NCBI GenBank assembly: GCA_020831845.1
Contig: JAFIFV010000146.1
Location: 94,245 to 158,244, forward strand
Origin: Ectothiorhodospiraceae bacterium
Lineage (GTDB): Bacteria; Pseudomonadota; Gammaproteobacteria; Nitrococcales; Aquisalimonadaceae
DNA length: 64,000 nucleotides
Direction of reading: 5' to 3'
Shown here: positions 26,607 to 35,174 of the stretch, piece by piece
Numbering within the stretch: position 1 is the stretch's first letter
Layout of the letters: each line of letters starts with the position of its first letter
The notes under the pieces: model-generated
What the model saw: only the letters and a program-made list of their open reading frames with translations
Database searches by the model: none
What the model was told of the DNA's origin: nothing
Translations under genes and position numbers: made by a program

Positions 26607-27491
26607 TCAGCTGCTCACCACCATCACCGGGCAGCCGGCGCTGCGAACCACGGACAATGCGAAGCTTCCCAGCGCCAGCCGGTTCAGCGGCGACACGTCA
26701 TGGGTGCCGGTGACGATCAGGGAGCCTGTTATGGCGTCGGCGTAGTCGGCGACGGCGGCTGCCGGATAAGGGCTTTCCAGAACCTCCCAGTCGATCTTCA
26801 GGCCGGTTTCGCCGCGGACCCTGTCGGCATGCTCCTTGAGCTGTTTCCATTCCGAACCCTGATGCTCGTGGGTTCGAGGGGGTTCCTGGTTGCCCGTGGA
26901 AGTATGCCAGTCGGAACCGGTGAACCAGTTCGCGCCTTCGGAGCCGGTGCCGGCCCCGCCCGTCTCCGAGATGGGCAGCACCCGTAATAGGTGCAGCTCC
27001 GCCTCCAGTGCCCGGGCCAGAGTCACGGCATGCTTCAGAGCGGTTGTCGCTTCGCTGGAGTCGTCCATGCACACCAGCAGGGCTCGAACCGGGGCGGTCC
27101 AGTGCACCGACAGGCGGGGGCCTGTCAATATCACCGGGCGGTGGCTCTTGCGGATCACCTCGGTGGCGACGCTGCCCAGAAGCAGTTCCCGTAGCGGGCC
27201 GCGGGCATGGGTGTTCATGCATAGCAGTGCGTCTTCCTCGGCGTCTGCCTGCTGCAGCAATACCGCGATGGGGGAGTCGGAGACGGCCACGCGAACCGCT
27301 GTGCCTTCCAGTCCAAGCCGGTCCAATTCGGCGTTCAGTGTTCGCTTGCGAGTGTCCGCGTCGTCCTCGGAGGACACCACCGAAACAATGTGGCAGGGAA
27401 CGCCGAGCTGGGCGGCCAGTGCACTGCCGGGGGCAAGCGCAGCCAGTGAGCGTGTCGAATCATCCAGCGGGACCACGATGCAACGGGGCAT
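26607..27491 (-). CDS. Tandem-domain universal stress protein
   Basis: The 294-aa protein holds two UspA domains. The first has CIVVPLDDS and the THARGPLRELLLGSVATEVI motif; the second begins ALLVCMDDSSEAT and ends GTHDVSPLNRLALGSFALSVV. A variable Gly/Ser-rich insertion lies between (GGAGTGSEGANWF). Tandem Usp proteins are about 280-300 aa, as here, and respond to stress or energy state. The gene is monocistronic. Confidence 0.92.
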   Translation of the reverse strand: MPRCIVVPLDDSTRSLAALAPGSALAAQLGVPCHIVSVVSSEDDADTRKRTLNAELDRLGLEGTAVRVAVSDSPIAVLLQQADAEEDALLCMNTHARGPLRELLLGSVATEVIRKSHRPVILTGPRLSVHWTAPVRALLVCMDDSSEATTALKHAVTLARALEAELHLLRVLPISETGGAGTGSEGANWFTGSDWHTSTGNQEPPRTHEHQGSEWKQLKEHADRVRGETGLKIDWEVLESPYPAAAVADYADAITGSLIVTGTHDVSPLNRLALGSFALSVVRSAGCPVMVVSS

Positions 27492-27562
27492 GTCGGGCGC
27501 CTCCCTCTCAGCCAGTGCTCCCTGTCAGTTTGGACGCCCTGGCGGCTCTTGCCACCTCATCC

Positions 27563-28369
27563 CTAGAATATCAGCATCCGAAGTCCCACCAGCCCCAGGA
27601 AAACAGCGAAGGCCTGTTTCAGCATGGAGACGTTGAGCCGGTAGGCGATCTTGACGCCCAACGGTGCGAACAGCATGGTGGCCGGAACCAGTACCGCGAA
27701 CGCCACCCAGTTGACGAAGCCTGAGGATAGCGGCGGCGTTCCGGTCGTCCCGTGGCCGCTCCAGATGTAACCCAGGGTGGCCGGAGCGCTGATGACCAGA
27801 CCGAAGACCGAGGCGGTGGCGACCGCCCTGTGGATGGGGTAGGAGTAGAGGCTTAGCAGCGGCACCATCAGCGTTCCACCACCGATGCCCAGCAAGGTGG
27901 AGAACACGCCAACCAGCGCACCGTAGAATCGCTGCAGGGCCTGGCCGGGAAGACCGGCAAACAGGCCTGTTTCAACACGGGAGGACAACAGCATGTGGCT
28001 GGCCACGAAGACCAGCAGCACGCCGAAGCCCAACTTCATGGATTCGCCACTGATCACCCGGCTGAGCAGGATGCCGCCCACCGTGCCCAGGATCACCCAG
28101 GGCACCCACCGTTTGACCAGATCGGTGTCGATCGTCCCGCGCGCATGATGGGCGCGGGCTGACATGAACGAGGTGAAGATGATGGTAGCGAGGGATGTGC
28201 CCACCGATACCTGCATGGCGACGCCGGCGTCGATCTGCAATGCGAGAAAGACGTGGAACAGCATCGGCACGATGACGATGCCTCCACCCACGCCCAGCAG
28301 TCCGGCCAGGATGCCTGCCACGGCGCCGCAGAGCAGCAGCAGCGGAACCAGATAGGCGAGTTCGCCCAT
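27563..28369 (-). CDS. TauE/SafE family anion permease
   Basis: This 268-aa polytopic protein has the two TauE/SafE repeats, LAGLLGVGGGIVIVPMLFHVF and STLLGIGGGTLMVPLLSLY. The family moves sulfite, sulfoacetate or related anions. It is the last gene of the TRAP-ggt operon, 52 bp after ggt, so it may export sulfite released during breakdown of the imported compound. AGGAG precedes the ATG. Confidence 0.92.
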   Translation of the reverse strand: MGELAYLVPLLLLCGAVAGILAGLLGVGGGIVIVPMLFHVFLALQIDAGVAMQVSVGTSLATIIFTSFMSARAHHARGTIDTDLVKRWVPWVILGTVGGILLSRVISGESMKLGFGVLLVFVASHMLLSSRVETGLFAGLPGQALQRFYGALVGVFSTLLGIGGGTLMVPLLSLYSYPIHRAVATASVFGLVISAPATLGYIWSGHGTTGTPPLSSGFVNWVAFAVLVPATMLFAPLGVKIAYRLNVSMLKQAFAVFLGLVGLRMLIF

Positions 28370-28421
28370 GTCTATCTCCTGTCAGACGGCCGCAACCCGC
28401 TCCGGTTGGGCCGATAGTCGT

Positions 28422-30017
28422 TCAGTAGCCGATCGCGGCGCCGTCGCTGCGAGGGTCGCTGGCGCCTTCCAGGACACCGTCAGGATGGCGCAACACGGCT
28501 CCGGCATGGCCGAAGGTCTCGCTGAAGCGCGGCAGCACTTCCACCGGATGGCCACGTCGCTTCAGCGTTTCCACCAACTGGTCCGGCCAGCCCTGTTCCA
28601 GCTTCAGTGTGTCTGATGCCTGACCCCAGGTACGCCCTTGCAGCCAGCGAGGCGCGGTAATCGCGGCCTGCAGATCCATGCCGGCGTACCAGAACCGGCT
28701 GAAGATCACGGATTGGGTCTGCGGCTGGCCGTCGCCGCCCATGGTGCCGTAGATCAGGAGCCGTCCGTCGCTGAGGCGGGCCAGGGCCGGGTTCAGCGTA
28801 TGGAACGGCTTGCGGCCGGGGGCCAGGCTGTTGGGCACGTTGTCCTGCAGGCGGAAGCTGGCGCCGCGATTCTGCCAGCAGATGCCGGTGTCGGGAAGCA
28901 CGACGCCGCTGCCATATTCGTGGTAGACGCTCTGGATGAAGCTCACGGCATTGCCATCGCCGTCGATTGCCCCGGCCCAGGTGGTATCCGAGGGGTCCGA
29001 CAGGTGCGGCCAGTTCTGGGCCTGGTCCATGCGCAGCTTGCCCGCCTCATCGGCGAGCGCCTGGGCAGTGAGCAGTGCTGCCAGATCGGCGGGAACCTGG
29101 TCGGGGTCGCGCACGTACCAGTCGCGGAGCTGAAAGGCCTTCTTGGTGGCTTCCACCATCAGGTGCACGTAGTCGGCGTCGTTGGCGATGTGCTCGCCCA
29201 CGCCCGCATGCTCGGCGATGCCCAGTATCAGCAGTGCCGCCAGTCCCTGGGTGGGTGGTGGCATGTTGTACAGCGTGCCGGCAGGGTGTGCCATGGCCAG
29301 CGGCGTCACAAGGTCCGCCGAATAGGTCGCCAGGTCCTGACTGCGCAGCGGTGTATCCAGTGCCTGCAGATCGCCGGAGATACTGCTGGCCAGCTCACCG
29401 GTGTAGAAGTCGGCCAGGCCTGCGCGGGCCAGTTGCTCCAGTGTCTGCGCCAGTTTGGGCAGCCGCATGACGGAACCGGCCTGCGGGGCCTCGTTTTTCA
29501 CCAGGAACTGCGTGGCGAAGCCCGGCTGCTGGCAGAGTTCCCCGAGTTTGGCAGCGGTGGTGTGATGCTGGCTTTCGGTGACCGGAAAACCGTGGCGTGC
29601 GTAATGGATGGCGTCTTCCAGCAGCCGGGTGAGCGGCATCCGTCCGCCCCACTGACGCGATGTTTCCAGCGCCCGCATCCAGCCGCTGATGGTGCCTGCC
29701 ACGGTGAGAGCCGCGTCCGGGCCGCGGAACGGAATGGTGTCGATGCCTCGTTCGCGGTAGTACTCGATGCTGGCCAGGCCGGCCGCCCGGCCCGCCGCTT
29801 CGACGCCGGTGGGTGCCTCGCCTCCTTTCGACAGCAGCCAGAAGCCGTCGCCGCCGATGCCGGTCATGTGCGGGTAGACGACGGCGAGTGTCGATGCCAC
29901 CGCGATCATCGCCTCGATGGCGTTGCCTCCTTCCCGTAGTATCCGCTGCCCGGCCTGTGCCGCCAGCGCATGGGGGGCGGTGACCATGCCCCGGGTGGCT
30001 TTCTGTGTCTTCAGCAT
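28422..30017 (-). CDS. ggt: Gamma-glutamyltransferase/glutathione hydrolase-like protein
   Basis: The 531-aa protein is of the GGT/YwrD type. The region SDPSDTTWAGAIDGDGNAVSF holds the N-terminal nucleophile Thr (T345, first Thr of DTT), exposed after self-cleavage into two subunits. The His usually following TT is Trp. The glycine pocket GSGVVLPDTGICWQNRG is present. No signal peptide is evident, so it probably acts in the cytoplasm on gamma-glutamyl compounds brought in by the neighbouring TRAP transporter. It is 36 bp after dctM. Confidence 0.93.
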   Translation of the reverse strand: MLKTQKATRGMVTAPHALAAQAGQRILREGGNAIEAMIAVASTLAVVYPHMTGIGGDGFWLLSKGGEAPTGVEAAGRAAGLASIEYYRERGIDTIPFRGPDAALTVAGTISGWMRALETSRQWGGRMPLTRLLEDAIHYARHGFPVTESQHHTTAAKLGELCQQPGFATQFLVKNEAPQAGSVMRLPKLAQTLEQLARAGLADFYTGELASSISGDLQALDTPLRSQDLATYSADLVTPLAMAHPAGTLYNMPPPTQGLAALLILGIAEHAGVGEHIANDADYVHLMVEATKKAFQLRDWYVRDPDQVPADLAALLTAQALADEAGKLRMDQAQNWPHLSDPSDTTWAGAIDGDGNAVSFIQSVYHEYGSGVVLPDTGICWQNRGASFRLQDNVPNSLAPGRKPFHTLNPALARLSDGRLLIYGTMGGDGQPQTQSVIFSRFWYAGMDLQAAITAPRWLQGRTWGQASDTLKLEQGWPDQLVETLKRRGHPVEVLPRFSETFGHAGAVLRHPDGVLEGASDPRSDGAAIGY

Positions 30018-30053
30018 GAACTCACTCTCTGGTTCTACGTTGATCCGCTTGCG

Positions 30054-31376
30054 TTACCAGCCGATGGCCTGGGGCAGCCAGGTGGCAATGCCCGGGAAGA
30101 TCATCACCAGCGCAAGCACGACGATCTGTATGCCGATGAATGGCAGGGCGCCCAGGTAGATGTGCCACGTTTTCATCTCCGGTGGCGCCACGCCTCGGAG
30201 GAAGAACAGCGCCCAGCCGAAGGGTGGCGTCAGGAACGAGGTCTGCAGGTTCAGCGTGACCAGGATCGCAAGCCAGACCATGTCCACCTGCAGCATGACG
30301 AATATCGGCAGCATCAAGGGCAGGGCAATGTAACTGATCTCGATCCACTCCAGAAAGAATCCGAGAATGAAGATCAGCACCATCATGAAGATCAGGGCGC
30401 CCCACAGTTCGCCGGGCACCCAGTCGAACATCGCCGCCACCAGGGTCTCGCCTCGCAGTCCGCGGAAGGCCAGGGCGAATACCTGGGCGGCGATCAGCAC
30501 GAAGAAGATCATGCCGCTGATCACCAGCGTGTCGCGCAGCGTGGATCGCAGTGTGGAAAAGGTCAGCCGGCCCCAGAACAACACCAGCAGCAAGGCTCCG
30601 AAGGCGCCCATGGCTGCCGCTTCCGTCGGGGCTGCGACACCGCCGATGATCGAACCCAGGACCAGGAATATCAGCCCCAGCGGCGGCAGCAGCACCATCA
30701 GCAGGTCCCGCGCGATTTCCCTGGCGGAAATACTGCCCAGTTCCTCCTGCGGGATCGGCGGTGCCAGGTCCGGGCGCAGCCGCGCAAGCACCAGGATGTA
30801 GATCACGTAGGCGCCGGCCAGCAGCAGCCCGGGCATCAGCGCCGCGGCGAACAGCGAGCCCACTGACTCGCCGACGATGTCCGACAGCAGGATGAGCACC
30901 AGGCTGGGCGGGAGTATCTGTCCCAGTGTGCCGGAAGCGCAGATGGTGCCGGCCGCCAGGGGCTTGCTGTAGCCCCTGGCCATCAGCGGTGGAATCGCCA
31001 TCAGTCCCACCATGACCACGGTCGCGCCGACGATGCCGGTGGACGCGCCCATCAGCACCCCGACCACCACAATGGCCAGCGTCATGCCGCCGGGCATGTT
31101 GCCCATCGTGCGTGCCGCCACGTCCAGCATGCGTTCGGAAATGCGGGATTTCTCCAGCATCACACCCATGAACACAAACAGCGGAATGGCCATCAGCGTG
31201 TAGTTCGTTATGACGCCGTAGACGCGTGAAGGCAGAAGCGCGAACAGGCCGGGCCCAAAGCCCAGGTATCCGAAGATGAGCCCTGAGGCGGCAATGGCAA
31301 GCGCGATGGGGATACCCAGGAGGATCAGCACGAAAAAGCTGACCACCATCAGGATGGCGAGTGTTTCAAGCCCCAT
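30054..31376 (-). CDS. dctM: TRAP transporter large permease DctM (second system)
   Basis: The 440-aa DctM has typical blocks: TLMAIPLFVFMGVMLEKSRISERML, GTLGQILPPSLVLILLSDIVGESVGSLFAAALMPG and LTPPFGWALFFLRGVAPPE. AGGAGG precedes the ATG at 31376. It sits 16 bp after dctQ and 36 bp before ggt, in one operon. It differs clearly from the 18 kb copy, so this is a separate transporter. Confidence 0.95.
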   Translation of the reverse strand: MGLETLAILMVVSFFVLILLGIPIALAIAASGLIFGYLGFGPGLFALLPSRVYGVITNYTLMAIPLFVFMGVMLEKSRISERMLDVAARTMGNMPGGMTLAIVVVGVLMGASTGIVGATVVMVGLMAIPPLMARGYSKPLAAGTICASGTLGQILPPSLVLILLSDIVGESVGSLFAAALMPGLLLAGAYVIYILVLARLRPDLAPPIPQEELGSISAREIARDLLMVLLPPLGLIFLVLGSIIGGVAAPTEAAAMGAFGALLLVLFWGRLTFSTLRSTLRDTLVISGMIFFVLIAAQVFALAFRGLRGETLVAAMFDWVPGELWGALIFMMVLIFILGFFLEWIEISYIALPLMLPIFVMLQVDMVWLAILVTLNLQTSFLTPPFGWALFFLRGVAPPEMKTWHIYLGALPFIGIQIVVLALVMIFPGIATWLPQAIGW

Positions 31377-31392
31377 GGGGCCTCCTGTTGAA

Positions 31393-31923
31393 TCAGTGGC
31401 GGACGGTCTGGCGATACTCGCCCGTGATCAGTCGCACGGATTTCCGCAGGACCACGGCAAGCCCCTGGAGCGTCAGCAAGCCGAAGCCGACACCGATGAA
31501 ACTTTTGACGATGAATCGATAGGGCAGGCCGCCCGGGTTCGGAGAGCCTTCACCGATCCGGAACGAATGGGCGCCGTAGCGGTAGCCGAGATAGGCCATG
31601 AAGGCGGCGAACGGCAGCACGATCAGCAGAGCCACCACCAGGTCCAGCAATTCCTTCAGCCATGCCGGGTAATGGGCATGGAACACGTCGACGCGGACCA
31701 TCTCGTCCTGCTGATAGGTGAACACTGCCCCGAACATGGCAATGGCAGCCAGGATGTGCCATTCCAGCTCCTGCAGCGGCACCCGGCTGTAGCGGAAGCC
31801 ATAGCGCGCCATCACGTTGAAGGCGACCAGAAGGATCAGCGCCAGCACCAGCCAGAGGGCGATGCGCCCGACGGCTTCCACGAAGCCGTCGAGCACCCGC
31901 CCCAGCAAAAGCAACGCGTTCAT
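31393..31923 (-). CDS. dctQ: TRAP transporter small permease DctQ (second system)
   Basis: The 176-aa, four-helix DctQ has GRIALWLVLALILLVAFNVMARYGFRYSRVPLQELEWH near the start. Its ATG overlaps the dctP stop by 4 bp, giving tight coupling between binding protein and permease, unlike the first TRAP operon where a hairpin intervenes. Confidence 0.94.
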   Translation of the reverse strand: MNALLLLGRVLDGFVEAVGRIALWLVLALILLVAFNVMARYGFRYSRVPLQELEWHILAAIAMFGAVFTYQQDEMVRVDVFHAHYPAWLKELLDLVVALLIVLPFAAFMAYLGYRYGAHSFRIGEGSPNPGGLPYRFIVKSFIGVGFGLLTLQGLAVVLRKSVRLITGEYRQTVRH

Positions 31924-33026
31924 GCGTTGTCCCGCAGCCGCGTCTGGAACTCGCCTTCGGAAATCGCGTTCCAGTGGTCATGCTTCTCCTTGAAGGCGAA
32001 GAAGCTGTCGTGCACCTTGCGCACCATCGAATCCCGGTTGGCCTCGGTTTCCAGCGTGTCGAAGGTGGCCTCCCGCAACCGGTCGATGATGTCATCCGAG
32101 AATTGGTGCAGTGTCACGCCGTGGTTGTTGATCAGGTCGTCCAGCGCCGGGCCGTTCTCCTGCTCCAGCAGAGTGTGTGAGAGCAGGTTGCACTGCGCCG
32201 CCACGCTGCGGACGATAGCCTTCAGGTCGGAGGGCAGGCTTTCGAAGGCGCGCTTGTTGATCAGCAGTTCCGAGGTGGTGCAGGGCTCGTGCCACCCGGA
32301 GGCGTAGTAATGCTTGGCCGCTCGATGCAGGCCCAGGCGGCGATCCAGGTACGGCCCCACCCATTCCGCCGCATCGATCACGCCGCGCTCCAGTGCCGGG
32401 AAGATCTCGCCACCGGGAAGCAGGCTCACGTTCACGCCCAGCTGTTCGTAGATGCGGCCGGCCAGGCCAGGGATGCGCATGCGGACGCCGTCCAGATCGT
32501 CCACCGTTTCGATGGGTTCGCGGAACCAGCCCACCATCTGCACGCCGGTGCAGCCCACCGGCAGCCCCATCACGCCGAAGCGTTCGTAAGTTTCGTCCCA
32601 CAGTTCCTGGCCGCCGCCATGGGAGAGCCAGGCGTTGAAACCCTGGAAGGTCATGCCGAACGGCACGGTGGTGAAGTACTGGGATGCGAAGGATTTTCCG
32701 CCCCAGTAGTAAGAGCAGCCGTGGTTCATCTCGACGATGCCTTCCGAGCAGGCGTCGAAACCCTCGAAGGCCGGGACCAGTTCCCCGGCCGAATACACCT
32801 GGATGTTCAGTCGGCCGTCGGACGCCTCCCGGATCTTCGCCGCGATGTCCTCGGCGCTGCCGGGGCCGCTCTGGTAGAAGGGAATGCCCGAGGGCCAGGT
32901 GGTGGTCATGCGCCAGTTGAAGGTGCGGTCGGACTGTGCTTTCAGTATTGCCGGCGCGCCCAGCGCGCTGGCGGAGACGGCGCCGGCCAGGCCGACCTTG
33001 AGAAACTTGCGTCGCGAGGTGCTCAT
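31920..33026 (-). CDS. dctP: TRAP transporter substrate-binding protein DctP (second system)
   Basis: The 368-aa protein has a twin-arginine signal (STSRRKFLKVGLAGAVSASALGAPAIL). The mature part is DctP-like: WRMTTTWPSGIPFYQSGPGSAEDIAAKIREASDGRLNIQVYSAGELVPAF. CAGGAGATC precedes the ATG at 33026. It is the first gene of dctP-dctQ-dctM-ggt-tauE. A divergent Lrp-type regulator lies 430 bp away and may sense the substrate or its product. Confidence 0.94.
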   Translation of the reverse strand: MSTSRRKFLKVGLAGAVSASALGAPAILKAQSDRTFNWRMTTTWPSGIPFYQSGPGSAEDIAAKIREASDGRLNIQVYSAGELVPAFEGFDACSEGIVEMNHGCSYYWGGKSFASQYFTTVPFGMTFQGFNAWLSHGGGQELWDETYERFGVMGLPVGCTGVQMVGWFREPIETVDDLDGVRMRIPGLAGRIYEQLGVNVSLLPGGEIFPALERGVIDAAEWVGPYLDRRLGLHRAAKHYYASGWHEPCTTSELLINKRAFESLPSDLKAIVRSVAAQCNLLSHTLLEQENGPALDDLINNHGVTLHQFSDDIIDRLREATFDTLETEANRDSMVRKVHDSFFAFKEKHDHWNAISEGEFQTRLRDNA

Positions 33027-33456
33027 TGTGATCTCCTGCGTGGAAGCGGTTCTCAATGACGGCGCGCCCACCGCGCCGCGGAGATCCGGGTTTTTGCAAC
33101 GCATGTGCCATACCGCACAGGATGTGTGCAAGTTATTGTCCAGGCGACTTTTTCATGTTCCCGCCCGCTGATTCCCTGCGCCTCGTGGTGCGCTCCGGGA
33201 GTGCATCTGCACGCCAGATCAGATGTCAGCTCGCGACCGCCGGATAGTGGGCGTTCGGTACTGGTACGGCGCTTGCTTGAACCGATGCGAAACAAATGGT
33301 TGTCGCAGCAGGCCCCGGTGTGACGAATGTCAGCTGGAAGCTCCATTTCCGGCGCACCGTTTGGGTGCAATCGCTGCGCCGGAAATGGGCGGTTGTATGC
33401 AAGAAACCCCGCGATGCGGGACCCGGGCATCCCGGCCCGATTCTGGAGAGAGCGTG
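33027..33456. other. Divergent regulatory region between dctP and Lrp-type gene, 430 bp
   Basis: There is no credible gene here. It holds the dyad GCACA-GGATG-TGTGC (33115-33129), the long inverted repeat at 33343-33388 and a small hairpin CCCGC-GAT-GCGGG (33408-33420). The size and dyads fit regulation of both flanking units by the Lrp protein. Confidence 0.6.
33343..33388. repeat. Perfect 14-bp inverted repeat with a competing inner hairpin
   Basis: CCATTTCCGGCGCA (33343-33356) and TGCGCCGGAAATGG (33375-33388) are perfect inverted arms. A second stem GCACC-GTTTG-GGTGC (33354-33368) shares bases with the left arm, so the two folds exclude each other. It lies 68 bp before the lrp-type ATG. 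Confidence 0.75.
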
Positions 33457-33903
33457 ATGAATCAGTTGGACACCAACATCCTGGGTATGCTGATCAAGGA
33501 CGGCCGCATGTCCTTTGCGGAGATCGCGCGGGAGCTGCGTGTGTCCAGAGCCCATGTGCGGGAGCGAGTGCAGCAGCTCATGGAGCAGGGGGTGATCGAG
33601 CAGTTCACTGCCGTGATCAACCCGGAGAAGATCGGCAAGGCGGTGTCCGCTTTTCTGGATATCAGGGCCGCCCCGGAGAGTATCGAGACCGTGGCGCGCA
33701 GCCTCTCCGGCAGGAACGAGGTGGTCAGTCTGTACATCATGAGCGATATGCAGAGCCTGCACGTGCACACGCTGACGGACAGCCAGGAAGCGCTCCACGC
33801 GCTGGTGCGTGAGCAGCTGTTCGGCCGGCCCGGCGTGCTCCAGGTGGAGTGCAAGACGCTGATGGCCCGGCCCAAGCATCGCCGCGGCGGGCCGAGGTTG
33901 TGA
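33457..33903 (+). CDS. Lrp/AsnC-family transcriptional regulator
   Basis: The 148-aa protein has an N-terminal helix-turn-helix (LDTNILGMLIKDGRMSFAEIARELRVSRAHVRERVQQLMEQGVI) and the RAM effector domain. Members form octamers around DNA and respond to amino acids. It is placed between the TRAP-ggt operon and the trpB2-hydrolase pair, making it the likely local regulator. TGGAGAG precedes the ATG at 33457; the frame runs on upstream but has no good start. Confidence 0.92.
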   Translation: MNQLDTNILGMLIKDGRMSFAEIARELRVSRAHVRERVQQLMEQGVIEQFTAVINPEKIGKAVSAFLDIRAAPESIETVARSLSGRNEVVSLYIMSDMQSLHVHTLTDSQEALHALVREQLFGRPGVLQVECKTLMARPKHRRGGPRL

Positions 33904-33915
33904 CCGGCCGGCGTC

Positions 33916-34125
33916 GCGTAGGGGGGTAATCGCCGCAGGCGGTTGCCACCGATCCGGCCGCGGGCCGGACGACATGCGGGAGGTGTTTCCCAAGGTTTTT
34001 CGGGCTCGCGCCCGACGGTAGCAACCGCTGTGCGGTTACTCCCCTACGGCGGGTAGTGCTGGGGCCTGCGGCGTAGGGGGGTAATCGCCGCAAGGCGATT
34101 GCCACCGGTCCGGCCGCAGGCCGGA
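33916..34125. repeat. Cluster of three related palindromic repeats (BIME-like)
   Basis: Direct copies at 33916-33969 and 34071-34125 share GCGTAGGGGGGTAATCGCCG, then GGCG.TTGCCACC and CCGGCCG..GGCCGGA. An inverted, diverged copy lies between them at about 34011-34050. Each direct copy is followed by a GTGTTTCC tail, the end motif of the GGAARC repeat family. The cluster fills the space between the convergent lrp-type gene and the MBL-fold gene. Confidence 0.85.
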
Positions 34126-34142
34126 GACTTGCCAGTGTTTCC

Positions 34143-35075
34143 TTAAACCAGCCGGTAGAACCCCGAGTCGTCCATCGTCACGCGTCCGTCCGCCAGCAGT
34201 TCGCTCAGATGCTGCGAGATCGTGCGGGTCTCCGCGTCGGTTACCCAGGCGGCGTCGAAGCCCGGAGGATAAAGCAGCCGATGCTCCACCAACTGATCCA
34301 GTGTCTTCGGTGAGTCGCCGAGCAGTGCCAGCAGCCGCTGCTCACGTTCGTCGATCTTGGCGGCAAAGGCGGCGAGGTCATTCAGGAAGTGCTCCCGATC
34401 GGTATAGACACCCCGGTGGTGGGACGTCACCCAGACCTTCGCGGGAATATCGGGCAGGCGCGCCAGGCTGCGGCGGAAATCCGCCAGATTGGAACAGGCA
34501 TCCCCGTAGTACGGCCCGAACCCGCTCAGATCGATGTCGCCGATGAAGGCCACCCCTTCCGGCTCGACCAGCAGCACGGTATGCCCCGCGGTATGGCCGG
34601 GCATGTGAATCGCACGAACCGTGACCTGGCCGAAATCCCAGGTCATGCCGTCCTGGTAGCCCTTGGCATCCGGCCGGGGCTTGTAGAAGAAATCCCGTCG
34701 GAAGGCCTCCAGCGACTGCGCGATGCGCTCTTCGGACTTCCAGCCGAAGTGGGCCGCCAGGCCTTCCCAGCTCCGGGCCGCCTTCACATCAGCCTCGGGC
34801 GCGTAGACCTCGGCATCCGGCAGGCGGTGCAGGCCGGCCATGTGGTCCTCATGCACGTGGCCGAGCACGACCACTTCCGTGACGTCGAACTCGGCGCCGA
34901 TATGGTTCGAGACGATCGGCGTATCGAAAGCGGCCCGGGTATCGGAACCGCGGATAAGCACCTGGTTGCCGTCCGGATACTTGCCGCTTTTCTCACCGAA
35001 GAACACGGAGACACGGCCGAAGTCCGTGCGCTTGATGGGTACCTGCGAATGGTGATTCATTCCGATGGAACTCAT
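34143..35075 (-). CDS. MBL-fold metallo-hydrolase
   Basis: The 310-aa protein has the metallo-beta-lactamase signature LGHVHEDHMAGL (HxHxDH), a metal His in MPGHTAGHT and Asp in GDIDLSG. The C-terminal part (LLALLGDSPKTLDQLVEHRLLYP...ISQHLSELLADGRV) looks like the winged-helix tail found in LACTB2-type hydrolases. Substrate is unknown. ATG at 35075 is chosen; ATG at 35060 is possible. It lies 100 bp downstream of trpB2 on the same strand, likely co-transcribed. Confidence 0.9.
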   Translation of the reverse strand: MSSIGMNHHSQVPIKRTDFGRVSVFFGEKSGKYPDGNQVLIRGSDTRAAFDTPIVSNHIGAEFDVTEVVVLGHVHEDHMAGLHRLPDAEVYAPEADVKAARSWEGLAAHFGWKSEERIAQSLEAFRRDFFYKPRPDAKGYQDGMTWDFGQVTVRAIHMPGHTAGHTVLLVEPEGVAFIGDIDLSGFGPYYGDACSNLADFRRSLARLPDIPAKVWVTSHHRGVYTDREHFLNDLAAFAAKIDEREQRLLALLGDSPKTLDQLVEHRLLYPPGFDAAWVTDAETRTISQHLSELLADGRVTMDDSGFYRLV

Positions 35076-35174
35076 GTTGAATACCTGGCTTGTCGCCACT
35101 GAAGCTGGCTCGGGAGCGTTCAGAGCGTTGCAGAGGAACCCCGGCCGACTTGCGGCCGGGGTCATGGGGCAGGT

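Noticed and set aside
33223..33456. Upstream extension of the Lrp-type regulator
   Set aside because: Cys- and Arg-rich sequence without family similarity; it runs through hairpins, and the ATG at 33457 has a ribosome site.
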